Shown: positions 1 through 7,475, counted from the first letter of the stretch. The stretch is 64,000 nucleotides of DNA from Vreelandella maris (GCF_013371085.1 NZ_JABWCV010000011.1:1-64000), one strand, 5' to 3'. Numbers and translations: made by a program. The notes: generated from the letters alone by a model not told the origin.

Positions 1-20
1 GTACACCTGGCTGCCCTTGA

Positions 21-278
21 GTGCCTATCTCTCGTTTGAACGTCTACATGAAGAGGTACACCGCTTACTCGGTGGTTACGGAACTGATCACGCGATTAAT
101 TTTGAATAGGCACTTAGAGAAGACGAATAATATCCTGCATGGCTATAAGCTGCAGTATAAGAAAGGCGATTTCTCGGGAGAAAAATGGCTTCCGTTATTT
201 CAAGACTCGCTTGAGCAACTAAGTAAAGCTGCAAGCGATTTTGAGAAGCAAGTTCAGGAAATTGCGAAAAAAACATAA
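21..278 (+). CDS. Hypothetical protein of cassette type, possibly frameshifted or partial
   Basis: An 85-residue reading frame from a GTG (21), with an alternative ATG at 48; neither has a convincing ribosome binding site. The C-terminal 50 residues are helical and charged, ending EIAKKT. The frame starting at base 2 is open to the TAG at 107-109 and also reads like protein (YTWLPLSAYLSF, then HEEVHRLLGGYG), so the true gene may begin upstream of the window in that frame and be shifted into this one near 105-115. I do not recognise the family. The stop codon (276-278) is embedded in the first core of an attC-like site, the layout of an integron gene cassette. Function unknown. Confidence 0.4.
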   Translation: MPISRLNVYMKRYTAYSVVTELITRLILNRHLEKTNNILHGYKLQYKKGDFSGEKWLPLFQDSLEQLSKAASDFEKQVQEIAKKT

Positions 279-356
279 CAAGGCTAGGTACGGCGATAGC
301 TTTACCGTTGCGGCTTCGCCTTCAGGACAAAGCCGCACTTGCTGGCGGCGTTGAGA
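273..356 (+). other. attC: attC-like integron recombination site (cassette end)
   Basis: The site begins CATAACAAGGC directly over the stop codon of the preceding frame and ends GGCGGCGTTGAGA about 80 bases later. That matches the inverse-core to core layout of attC sites, whose right core is GTTRRRY. Inside is a perfect inverted repeat TGCGGCTT / AAGCCGCA (309-316 and 329-336), and the outer arms are imperfectly complementary. The right core departs from consensus at its last base, possibly because IS-like DNA begins there. No integrase gene is in the window, so this would be a lone or end-of-array site. The call rests on sequence style only. Confidence 0.45.
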
Positions 357-577
357 CTGTAGAAAGCCCCCACTGATGCCTAAGTTTTGGTAGGATCGAG
401 AAAAAAGACGAGGAGAGGTCAGCATGCCGCGCTTCAATTTCTATAAACACGATCAGAACGCCATGGTGATGACCCAACTACTAAGATCAGCTCCAACCCG
501 ATATCTTTGCGCACAAGATAGACCTATCCGTTTTCAATGCCAAGTGCCGTAACGATGCGACTGCTCGCTGTTTATGA
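353..577 (+). mobile_element. Left-end remnant of an IS1182-type insertion sequence
   Basis: From about 353 (GAGACTGTAGAAAGC) to 577 the DNA reads as the left end of an insertion sequence: a possible terminal repeat, about 70 bases of leader with a good ribosome binding site (GAGGAGAGG, 410-418), and the first ~50 codons of a transposase. It stops abruptly at 577, and no right end is visible. It abuts the attC-like site exactly at the right core, so it may have inserted there. The IS1182 assignment comes from the transposase start (see 424-577) and not from a database match. The exact left boundary is a guess. Confidence 0.45.
424..577 (+). pseudogene. Frameshifted N-terminal fragment of IS1182-family transposase
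   Basis: The ATG at 424 opens MPRFNFYKHDQNAMV, the typical start of IS1182-family transposases (MPRFK-Y--DQ--M-). This frame loses the match and stops at 550-552. A second frame from 500 gives DIFAHKIDLSVFNAKCRND, which matches the family's next block (H-IDN-LDLSVF---YRND), and stops at 575-577. So there is a frameshift or small deletion near 475-500 followed by truncation: only about 50 of the usual ~450-500 codons remain. It cannot be active. Similarity is judged from memory of the family. Confidence 0.6.
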
Positions 578-641
578 TGCAGCTATTTAATAAATCCATT
601 ACTCTATAAATTCAGGCTATTAAAGGCGTTCCATCTATATT

Positions 642-1598
642 ATGACGAGAAAAACACTAAGTTTAAAGGCGAAAAGAGAATCAGATGCCAAGCCCGCCGA
701 CGAGGTTGAAGATCTATTCCCAAATGATCCCGAAAAGCGTTTTTTAAATGGCGTCGCTATTCATCCTTCCCCACGCATTTATTTAGAACCTGGCTCTCAA
801 GAGCGTACTGTGCGGGCGATGGATTTGATTACTCCCATTGGGATGGGGCAGCGTGGGCTGATTGTTGCGCCGCCAGGCTCTGGCAAAACGACGATGTTAA
901 AACATATCTGTCAGGCCGTGGCAGAAGCTCATCCTGACATAAAGCTGTATGCCTTGCTGATTGATGAGCGCCCTGAAGAAGTGACTGACTTTAAGCGCAG
1001 TGTGTCGGCAGAAGTACATGCCTCGTCTTCAGACGAAAGCTACACACACCATGTGCATATGGCTAATAAGCTCCTTGAGACGGCGCGTAGGCAAGCAGGC
1101 GAGGGGCATGATGTAATGATCGGGATCGATTCTCTTACCAGACTCTCGCGCGTTCATAATGCCGAGCAGCGAGGCAATGGTCGCACTATGTCGGGTGGGC
1201 TGGATTCCCGAGCGATGGAAATACCCCGAAAACTATTTGGTGCCGCGAGAAAGATCGAAAACGGCGGATCGCTCACCATTCTGGCCACCGTGCTGGTGGA
1301 TACGGGAAGCCGTATGGATCAGGTGATTTTCGAGGAGTTCAAGGGCACGGGTAATATGGAACTCGTGTTATCCCGGGATGTGGCCAATCAACGGCTTTTC
1401 CCGGCGATCGATATTGCCAAAAGCAGTACCCGCCGCGAAGAGCTTTTGATTGATGTAAAAGATATTGAAAAAGTAAGGGCATTGCGTAGAGGTTTGACAA
1501 CGCTTAAGCCAGTAGAAGGCGCGCAAAAGTTGCTTGCGTTGTTGGATAAATATCCCACTAATGCCGAGCTATTAGATGTGTTTTTACCAGATTCGTGA
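642..1598 (+). CDS. Rho-family ATPase lacking the N-terminal RNA-binding domain
   Basis: 318 residues, whereas transcription terminator Rho is about 420. The RecA-type ATPase core is complete: Walker A APPGSGKT (76-83), the DERPEE catalytic loop (108-113), Walker B MIGIDSLTR (159-167), the Q-loop around GGLDSRAME (185-193), and the R-loop GTGNMEL (235-241) followed by FPAID. The cold-shock-like primary RNA-binding domain is missing and is replaced by about 35 charged residues. The Q-loop region reads GGLDSRAMEIPRKLF, unlike the GGVDANALHRPKRFF of enteric Rho, which hints at transfer or a divergent paralogue. The start is fixed by an upstream in-frame stop at 621-623, and there is no clear ribosome binding site. 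It lies directly after IS debris and before a strong hairpin. It may be a specialised hexameric translocase or a truncated copy; a normal rho is presumably elsewhere. Confidence 0.8.
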   Translation: MTRKTLSLKAKRESDAKPADEVEDLFPNDPEKRFLNGVAIHPSPRIYLEPGSQERTVRAMDLITPIGMGQRGLIVAPPGSGKTTMLKHICQAVAEAHPDIKLYALLIDERPEEVTDFKRSVSAEVHASSSDESYTHHVHMANKLLETARRQAGEGHDVMIGIDSLTRLSRVHNAEQRGNGRTMSGGLDSRAMEIPRKLFGAARKIENGGSLTILATVLVDTGSRMDQVIFEEFKGTGNMELVLSRDVANQRLFPAIDIAKSSTRREELLIDVKDIEKVRALRRGLTTLKPVEGAQKLLALLDKYPTNAELLDVFLPDS

Positions 1599-1611
1599 AG
1601 TGCCTATAATA

Positions 1612-1645
1612 AAGAAGCTCACCTTTTTTAAGAGGTGAGCTTCTT
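1612..1645. terminator. Bidirectional hairpin terminator between rho-like gene and helicase
   Basis: Perfect 13-bp stem AAGAAGCTCACCT / AGGTGAGCTTCTT (1612-1624 and 1633-1645) with an 8-base loop. It sits between two convergent genes. T-rich stretches follow on both strands but are short, so it may act in both directions. Confidence 0.75.
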
Positions 1646-1654
1646 GGGTAAATT

Positions 1655-2851
1655 TTAACGATTACTTTGTTTATTATAATTTAAGTTTGACTCGGGTACT
1701 GCTTTTCGAACAGGGAAGCCTGCAATCTCTTTGCGCTCAATAATGCTTTTTAAACGCCGTTCAATGGCACAAAGATTTTTAAAGTCACTCATGTCGACTA
1801 ACGAGATGGCTTCACCTGAGGCGCCCGCGCGGCCGGTTCGGCCAATGCGGTGGATGTATTCTTCTGGCTGAAAAGGTAAATCGTAATTCACCACACGACT
1901 CAGTTCATCAATATCCAAACCCCGCGCGGCAACCCCCGTGGCGACCAAGTATTTTAGCTCACCAGATTTGAACTGAGCCAAAATCTTTTCACGCATGGCT
2001 TGGCTTCTATCGCCATGAATGGAATCCGCTGTGATGCCGCGTTTTTCCAGTTGAGCAACAAGCTTGGCCGCATTGTGTTTTTTCTCGGTAAAAATAAGCG
2101 CCTGATCCCACTTTTGTTCGTTAATTAAGTGACTCAACAAGGCTGACTTAGTGTCTTTGTCGACGGTGATTAGCCACTGTTTGACATTAGCGGCGGCGCG
2201 GATGTTGGGAGAAATGGATATTTCAGCCGCCAGATCGGTCATCTGGCGATCTGAAAAATCGTAGGCGAGGGCGCGAACGTCGTCTGTGATGGTGGCCGAA
2301 AACAGTAGGTTCTGACGGTTTTCAGGTAGGCGTTCTATGATTTTACGGATATCGTCGGCAAAACCCATGTCGACCATTCTGTCCGCTTCGTCCAATACCA
2401 TGACTTTAAGTTCATCAAAATGCAGCGCACGCTGATGCGCCAAATCAAGCAATCTGCCCGGCGTGGCGACCAGAATATCAACGCCTGCGATTAGGCGCGC
2501 TTTTTGAGCTTCCGTATCCACACCGCCATACATCGCCATCGAGGTTAAGTGTGTGTGTTTAGCGTATTGAGCCACATTGGCTTCGACCTGAACCGCTAAC
2601 TCACGGGTCGGCACGAGAATCAGCGCACGTATGCGTTTTCCGCGTAACGTTCCCGCGTTACTGAATCGTTCTAGCAGAGGCAGAACAAAGGCAGCGGTTT
2701 TGCCTGTGCCCGTTTGTGCGGTGGCGATTAAGTCCTTACCCGAAAGAATGGCAGGAATCGCTTGTTCCTGGATGGGCGTTGGCGTTTGGTAACCTAGTTC
2801 GGTAATCGCTTGAACAAGAGAAGGGGATAATCCTAGTTTTGCAAATGGCAT
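1655..2851 (-). CDS. rhlE: DEAD-box ATP-dependent RNA helicase, RhlE type
   Basis: 398 residues from the ATG at 2849-2851. The frame stays open 37 codons further upstream, but that extension is not helicase-like, whereas MPFAKLGLSPSLVQAI is a normal family start. Motifs in order: Q-motif (TPTPIQEQAIP), Walker A AQTGTGKT, PTRELA, TPGR, DEAD in VLDEADRMVDMGF, SAT, ARGLDI and HRIGRTGR. RhlE-type helicases remodel RNA in ribosome assembly or with RNase E. The C-terminal tail is short and ends in Asn/Lys-rich sequence. The gene stands alone, convergent with the Rho-like gene and separated from it by a shared hairpin. The subfamily label is less sure than the DEAD-box call. Confidence 0.9.
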   Translation of the reverse strand: MPFAKLGLSPSLVQAITELGYQTPTPIQEQAIPAILSGKDLIATAQTGTGKTAAFVLPLLERFSNAGTLRGKRIRALILVPTRELAVQVEANVAQYAKHTHLTSMAMYGGVDTEAQKARLIAGVDILVATPGRLLDLAHQRALHFDELKVMVLDEADRMVDMGFADDIRKIIERLPENRQNLLFSATITDDVRALAYDFSDRQMTDLAAEISISPNIRAAANVKQWLITVDKDTKSALLSHLINEQKWDQALIFTEKKHNAAKLVAQLEKRGITADSIHGDRSQAMREKILAQFKSGELKYLVATGVAARGLDIDELSRVVNYDLPFQPEEYIHRIGRTGRAGASGEAISLVDMSDFKNLCAIERRLKSIIERKEIAGFPVRKAVPESNLNYNKQSNR

Positions 2852-3022
2852 AAGGCGCCCTGACAGATTGTCGTAAGGTGTGTCGAAAATAAAAGATGAG
2901 GCAGTATAAAGTAAAAGCAGTCGTTCGATGCAGGAGAGGCTGATTGAGGCGCTAGAAGCCAATACTTGGCGTCACAATTCTAACATCAACCATCATCAGG
3001 CGGTTTGTGTACGTTAAATGGT

Positions 3023-3487
3023 CTAACAATCCAACCCAGCCCGCTGCTCAGCCTGATCTAAAAGCACTGGCCCGCTACCGAGCTCAGCCAGTTTGTCATC
3101 CGGGTTATAGAGCGGGCAATTGGTCATGCTTAGGCAACCACAGCCGATACAGCCTGCCAGGTTATCACGCAGCTTTTGCAGGTAAGCTATACGGCCATCA
3201 AGCATTTGCTGCCAGTTTTTTGAAAGATGCTGCCAGTCTTCCACCGTCGGTGTGCGGTTATTGGGCAGTGATTCAAAGGCTCGTTTGATCTCTTCCAAGC
3301 TAACGCCGACTTTCTGCGCGGCTTTAATCACTGAAATGCGCCTTAGCACTTCTGGTTTATAACGGCGCTGGTTGCCCGCATTGCGCCAGCTTTGAATTAG
3401 CCCCTGCTGCTCGTAAAAGTGCAGGGTGCTGACGTTGATACCGCAGCGCTTGGCCACCTTGCCAACACTCCAAATTGCCTCTGCCAT
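3023..3487 (-). CDS. soxR: Redox-sensitive transcriptional activator SoxR
   Basis: 154 residues, the same length as E. coli SoxR. It has a MerR-type winged HTH (WSVGKVAKRCGINVSTLHFYE) followed by a dimerisation helix and the diagnostic [2Fe-2S] ligand cluster CIGCGC plus a fourth Cys six residues on (CPLYNP). The iron-sulfur centre senses redox-cycling compounds or superoxide and switches on the target promoter. The start at 3487 is chosen because CAGGAG lies 6-7 bases upstream; the frame is open for 28 more codons without similar support. It is divergent from the VOC gene, with a sox box between them. Confidence 0.95.
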   Translation of the reverse strand: MAEAIWSVGKVAKRCGINVSTLHFYEQQGLIQSWRNAGNQRRYKPEVLRRISVIKAAQKVGVSLEEIKRAFESLPNNRTPTVEDWQHLSKNWQQMLDGRIAYLQKLRDNLAGCIGCGCLSMTNCPLYNPDDKLAELGSGPVLLDQAEQRAGLDC

Positions 3488-3530
3488 CACGCACTCCTGA
3501 ATCTTTTTTGCCATTTTTTCCAAAAACAGC

Positions 3531-3561
3531 TTTACCTCAAGTGAAGTTGAGGTTTTATCCT
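3531..3561 (+). promoter_or_regulatory. SoxR-controlled promoter with sox box
   Basis: The sox box CCTCAAGTGAAGTTGAGG (3535-3552) is near-palindromic and close to the enteric box CCTCAAGTTAACTTGAGG. It sits between a -35 TTTACC (3531-3536) and a -10 TATCCT (3556-3561) with a 19-bp spacer, the over-long spacing of MerR-family activated promoters. It fires rightward into the VOC gene and may also repress soxR. Confidence 0.9.
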
Positions 3562-3590
3562 GCCATTTCACTTAATGCAAGGAGACACTT

Positions 3591-4016
3591 ATGTACTTGG
3601 AACACGTGAATCTGGTCGTTGATGATATGGATGCCATGTTGGATTTTTATCGCGCCGTATTCCCGCATTGGCGGGTACGCGATGAAGGCCATGGCGAGTG
3701 GTATGGCAAACCGCGTAAATGGGTGCACTTTGGTGACGATGAGCATTACCTGGCATTAAGCGATCACGGCGAAGGGGCCAACCGCGACCTGAAAGGTCAC
3801 AGCGTTGGGCTGGCCCATTTTGCCTATGTGACCGATAACCTGGATGCCGTGGTTGCCCGGTTAAATAACGCGGGCTATGCCATCGCCAAACCAGGCGCGA
3901 CGGAGCCATTTCGCAAAAATGTCTATTTTGTCGATCCGGCCGGTTTTGAGGTGGAGTTTGTCGAGTATCTAAGTGACATCCCGGCCGAGCGGAATTTAAA
4001 CCGCGATGCTCAGTAA
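3591..4016 (+). CDS. VOC (glyoxalase/bleomycin-resistance fold) family protein, SoxR target
   Basis: 141 residues with two beta-alpha-beta-beta-beta halves. The first begins YLEHVNLVVDDMDAMLDFY and the second HFAYVTDNLDAVVARL, ending VDPAGFEVEFVEY. The metal-ligand pattern (His near residue 5, His in the second half, Glu in EFVEY) fits the vicinal-oxygen-chelate superfamily. A strong AAGGAG precedes the ATG. The SoxR-type promoter just upstream implies induction by redox-cycling compounds, so a role in detoxifying a quinone, phenazine or similar compound is likely. The substrate cannot be read from sequence. Confidence 0.88.
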   Translation: MYLEHVNLVVDDMDAMLDFYRAVFPHWRVRDEGHGEWYGKPRKWVHFGDDEHYLALSDHGEGANRDLKGHSVGLAHFAYVTDNLDAVVARLNNAGYAIAKPGATEPFRKNVYFVDPAGFEVEFVEYLSDIPAERNLNRDAQ

Positions 4017-4025
4017 TAAGCAGGT

Positions 4026-4052
4026 CAGCGCCCTCCAGGGTGCTGGCTTCTT
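4026..4052 (+). terminator. Probable terminator of the VOC gene
   Basis: CAGCGCCCT and AGGGTGCTG (4026-4034 and 4037-4045) can form a hairpin with one G-T pair, 10 bases after the VOC stop codon, followed by a short T-rich run (TTCTT). Confidence 0.55.
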
Positions 4053-4206
4053 ATGAGCAATTTAGATTTTCCGCGCCTAAAAATATTGTTGAATAATCTG
4101 GTAAAATTCCTTTTTGCTTTCGGAAGAAATTGTAGGAAGATACTTCATTTTCTTGAAGAATCAGATTTACCTTAAGGAAGGCAACGTATTTCCGCCTTAT
4201 TTTATG

Positions 4207-4260
4207 AAGCTGCCTAGCCCTGGTATCGGTGCAAACCTATCCAGGGCTAGGCAGCTTTTC
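4207..4260 (+). terminator. Very strong 17-bp hairpin, terminator-like
   Basis: Perfect inverted repeat AAGCTGCCTAGCCCTGG (4207-4223) and its complement (4241-4257), 17-base loop, followed by TTTTC. It lies about 190 bases after the VOC gene, where no protein gene ends, so it may terminate a small RNA transcribed from 4060-4206 or serve as a second VOC terminator. Confidence 0.6.
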
Positions 4261-4303
4261 AGTAACGCCTTTGGCGCCGATGACCATCATTAGGAACATC
4301 TAG

Positions 4304-4729
4304 ATGATTCGTGAATACCGAGAGGCGGATATTGAGCACATTTTGGATATCTGGCTTTCAGCCTCGATTAAAGCTCACTCCTTTGCTGGGTCAGAATACT
4401 GGCAGTCCAAAGTTAGTGAAATGCGTGATGTGTACATCCCCGCATCGGAGACCTTTGTCTATGAAGCGGGTGAGCAGATAGCAGGGTTTTACTGCCTCTA
4501 TGGAGATACGCTGGCAGCCGTTTTTGTGTCACCAAGCTTGCAGGGCAATGGTATAGGGTCAGCGTTGATTGAGGATGCCAAGAGCAGAAGGTCGTGTTTG
4601 CAGCTCAGTGTCTACAGCCAGAATGCGCCCAGTATCAGCTTCTATAAACAGCATGGCTTCATTTCAATCGGTGAGCAGATTGATGAGCAAACGGGTCAAC
4701 CTGAATTCATCATGGAGCATTACTGTTAA
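4304..4729 (+). CDS. GNAT-family N-acetyltransferase, YiaC-like
   Basis: 141 residues. Starts MIREYREADIEHILDIWL and carries the acetyl-CoA-binding loop VSPSLQGNGIGSALIE (about 79-94), then LQLSVYSQNAPSISFYKQHGF, the standard C-terminal GNAT core. The N-terminal pattern (MIRE, IL-IWL, later YW) is close to E. coli YiaC, a lysine acetyltransferase, but function within GNATs cannot be assigned safely by motif. AGGAAC lies eight bases before the ATG. The gene appears monocistronic. Confidence 0.85.
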   Translation: MIREYREADIEHILDIWLSASIKAHSFAGSEYWQSKVSEMRDVYIPASETFVYEAGEQIAGFYCLYGDTLAAVFVSPSLQGNGIGSALIEDAKSRRSCLQLSVYSQNAPSISFYKQHGFISIGEQIDEQTGQPEFIMEHYC

Positions 4730-4898
4730 TAGCGGTAAGCGGTCTGGTCTTGCTACAAAAACCGAAAAATGAACGTCCGTAGTGCTATCCGCAACGGGTA
4801 TAATGTCACCGGCCACGGTGAGTTGGCGGTTCCACAAACGTTGTTTTTAGCAGGTTTTTTACTTGTTACTGATTTTAATAGAGAAAAGGTAGCCGTTC

Positions 4899-5321
4899 AT
4901 GATTAACACCAAAATATACAAAGCGGTTTACGAACTCGCTGAAAAGCTCATGAAGGCTGCTGATAAAGAGGATAGAGAGGCGTTTGACGCGCTTTATGCG
5001 CAGTTGGAAGCGATCTGCACCGAGAACGAAAACACCGATAAGGACCATCCAGAGCAGTGGGAAACGCTGGCTGACTTCACGGAAGAACTGGATGAGGCGT
5101 TGGCTGTCTACGAAAAAGCCTTTGAGAAAGCCGTTGCAGTTAACTCGAAAGACCATATGTCATCCATCGCCTTTTCCATGGCGAAGCTGCAGGTGGAGTT
5201 GGGCCAGGCTGACGCTGCGATCAACAATCTTAAAAAGGCCCAAATTACCGCCAACAAGATTGAAGATGGCGAGCTTAAAGACGAAATTGATGAGTTGCTT
5301 GGAAAGCTGACAACAGGTTAG
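4899..5321 (+). CDS. Acidic helical hypothetical protein, TPR-like
   Basis: 140 residues, nearly all predicted helix and very acidic. Repeated helix pairs such as EELDEALAVYEKAFEKAVAV and SSIAFSMAKLQVELGQADAA resemble tetratricopeptide repeats (A-Y-KA, G-AD-A spacing). There is no signal peptide, so it is probably cytosolic and could mediate protein contacts. AGGT lies about 12 bases before the ATG. It is followed 94 bases later by the DUF1456 gene on the same strand, possibly co-transcribed. I do not recognise a named family. Confidence 0.75.
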   Translation: MINTKIYKAVYELAEKLMKAADKEDREAFDALYAQLEAICTENENTDKDHPEQWETLADFTEELDEALAVYEKAFEKAVAVNSKDHMSSIAFSMAKLQVELGQADAAINNLKKAQITANKIEDGELKDEIDELLGKLTTG

Positions 5322-5415
5322 TTGTTAAGCTGCTGATGTTAGTGGTATTCACGATAAACGTAGATGCACATAAAGCCTGATTGTGCTGGTTTTGCCTAAG
5401 ACTAGGGATACAATT

Positions 5416-5901
5416 TTGACCAATAACGATATTTTCCGCCGCATACGTTACGCCTTTGACTTAAAAGACAGCACCATCGTGGATATTTTCGCCTTGGCAG
5501 AGGTCAGCGTGGCTCAGGAGCAGGTAACTGCCTGGTTGAAAAAGGATGAAGACGACGCCTTTGTGACGATGAAAAATAGAGAGCTGGCAGCGTTTCTGAA
5601 CGGCTTTATAAGCTTCAAGCGTGGTAAGCGCGAAGGCCCGCAGCCAGCGCCAGAAACGCAGTTGAACAACAACATGGTGTTCCAGAAGCTGCGCATTGCC
5701 TTAAACCTAAAGGCTGACGATATTCTGGCTATTTTTGAGCTGGCAGGCTTCCGTATCAGCAATCATGAATTAAGCGCTTTTTTCCGTAAGCCAAGCCACA
5801 AGAATTATCGCGAGTGTAAAGATCAGGTGCTGCGTAACTTTTTACTCGGCGTTCAGCGCCAACTTCGGCCCAGCTCTAACGATTCAGATTCAGAAGCCTA
5901 A
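5416..5901 (+). CDS. yehS: DUF1456 family protein (YehS-like)
   Basis: 161 residues from a TTG at 5416, chosen because AGGGA (5404-5408) is well placed and because YehS proteins begin (M)L-NND-RR-RY. Two tandem DUF1456 repeats are visible: NNDIFRRIRYAFDLKDSTIV with AAFLNGFI, and NNNMVFQKLRIALNLKADDI with LRNFLLGV. Each looks like a small helical unit. E. coli YehS has the same two-repeat layout and about the same length. The biochemical role of the family is unknown. The GTG at 5383 is a less likely start. Confidence 0.88.
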   Translation: MTNNDIFRRIRYAFDLKDSTIVDIFALAEVSVAQEQVTAWLKKDEDDAFVTMKNRELAAFLNGFISFKRGKREGPQPAPETQLNNNMVFQKLRIALNLKADDILAIFELAGFRISNHELSAFFRKPSHKNYRECKDQVLRNFLLGVQRQLRPSSNDSDSEA

Positions 5902-5942
5902 ATCGTTAGGACAGAAGGTTAGCGCCGATGCGCTTTCAAGCG

Positions 5943-6686
5943 TTAACGCTTCACACAGACAAAAATCGCATTGCCCGAGACGTTATCCCACGGGGTAATC
6001 GTCTCGTAGTTATGCTCAAACACGTGCACCTCGAAGTAAGGCGTCAGCAGGGCGATGAGCTCATTAAAACTCACTGCCACCATAGAGTGCTCGTCATTCC
6101 AAACCTGCTTTTCTTCTGCGTTGGTTTTCTCGATGCTTAGCCTAAGCGACTGCTTTTCACCCTGCCCACTGTAGTGCCAGCCTGAGCGGAACGTGAATAA
6201 ATCGTCTGCTTGTTTGGCGCTGTGTTTTACCGATAAGCCGTTATCGATTTTGTCTTTATCGACTGCGTTAAAACAGAAAATTCCGCCAGGCTTGAGCGCG
6301 CGATGAGCGCTTGAAATACATCCATCTAGCTTCTCGATCCCGTCGCTGTAATGAATCGAGTATAAAAAACAGGTGATTAAATCCAGCGGCTCGCTGACGT
6401 CAAAGCTACTCATATCCTGCAACGAAAAGTGTGCTTCTGGGCAGCGTGTGGCGGCGATATCCAGCATCGGCTGGTTGATATCCAGCCCGCCGCTGGCGTA
6501 GCCAAAATCAATAAAGTGGCGCACGTGGGGGCCTGTGCCGCAGGCTAAATCCAGATGGGCGGTGCCGTCGTTACCGAAAAGCTGATGCAGCCGTCGAATG
6601 GCGTTGCTTTGCGCTTGGTAGTCGATATCTACGCACATCAAATCGTAGTAGCCGGAAAGGTCGGTATAGAGTGCGTTGACGGACAT
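5943..6686 (-). CDS. Class I SAM-dependent methyltransferase
   Basis: 247 residues. Motif I HLDLACGTGPHVRHF (about 45-59) and acidic motif II GGLDINQPMLDIA bind S-adenosylmethionine, followed by LDLITCFLYSIHY and ALKPGGIFCFNAVD, typical of Methyltransf_11/25 folds. The C-terminal part, with several Glu-rich strands, would form the substrate side. AGGCGACC precedes the ATG. Its target (small molecule or macromolecule) cannot be inferred. It is divergent from the DUF4019 gene across 200 bases and convergent with yehS. Confidence 0.85.
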   Translation of the reverse strand: MSVNALYTDLSGYYDLMCVDIDYQAQSNAIRRLHQLFGNDGTAHLDLACGTGPHVRHFIDFGYASGGLDINQPMLDIAATRCPEAHFSLQDMSSFDVSEPLDLITCFLYSIHYSDGIEKLDGCISSAHRALKPGGIFCFNAVDKDKIDNGLSVKHSAKQADDLFTFRSGWHYSGQGEKQSLRLSIEKTNAEEKQVWNDEHSMVAVSFNELIALLTPYFEVHVFEHNYETITPWDNVSGNAIFVCVKR

Positions 6687-6887
6687 GGTCGCCTAAAGGT
6701 GAGGGCTGGATAGGTTGGGTGGCGCATAGTAAACGAGCAGGTGGGATTTGAGAAGCGCGGACCACGACAGGTGAATCCCTTTCTATCATTAGTCGCCGTT
6801 AGGCGGGATTAACGTTAAAGAAATCCCCCCAGCTTCCGATAATGACTTAAGACGCACGATTAAACCTGGCTGCCACAAGAGTTTGCT

Positions 6888-7295
6888 ATGTCCAAAACAG
6901 TGACTTTTATCATTGCTACCGTGCTTCTCGTGCTAACCACGAACGCGTATTCACATACCGATGCGGCTGAAGCGGCAGCGCTGGCGTGGCTAGAAGCCAT
7001 CGATAGCGGTGAGTATGAGCAAGCGTGGGAGGCATCCTCAACGTTGCTGCAGGTGCCGCTCTCTTCCAATATGCTGGCCCGTACCATCAACGCTGCCCGG
7101 CGTGATTTTGGGGCGGTTGAGTCCAGGCGGCGAATACGTGTTATCCGTGAAACATCCATGCCTGGCGCGCCTGTTGGTGATTATGCGGTGTTTACGTTCC
7201 AGACCCGTTTTGAAAATAAGCCTCAGATTACCGAAACTATCACGCCTCACCTAGAAGGCGGCGATTGGAAGGTAAGCGGCTATTACGTCAACTAA
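6888..7295 (+). CDS. Secreted DUF4019 family protein
   Basis: 135 residues. A Sec signal peptide (FIIATVLLVLTTNAYSHT, cleavage near residue 21-23) leads into a compact domain with AALAWLEAIDSGEYEQAWEA, then the core ARTINAARRDFGAVESRR, and a C-terminal EGGDWKVSGYYV strand. This is the layout of DUF4019 proteins, NTF2-like small periplasmic folds. It probably sits in the periplasm, and no enzyme motif is apparent. It is alone on its strand, 180 bases before the NfeD gene. Confidence 0.82.
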   Translation: MSKTVTFIIATVLLVLTTNAYSHTDAAEAAALAWLEAIDSGEYEQAWEASSTLLQVPLSSNMLARTINAARRDFGAVESRRRIRVIRETSMPGAPVGDYAVFTFQTRFENKPQITETITPHLEGGDWKVSGYYVN

Positions 7296-7475
7296 CCAAC
7301 TCCCAACCAACTCCCTCGAACGTCCTTCCAGCCATCGCTATTGCTTAGAATAACTTCCTGCGGTTAGGCGTTATCACGCTTAACCGCCCGCTATCATATT
7401 GTTCATGACTAAGCTCACTGCGGGTGCTACGTTGAGTAGATACCCTTGAGCGTATTGATAGCTGCTGGAGCGGAT

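Noticed and set aside
3589..3909. 106-codon frame on the minus strand opposite the VOC gene
   Set aside because: Shadow of the VOC coding sequence; composition is Arg/Pro/His-rich with no domain and no ribosome binding site.
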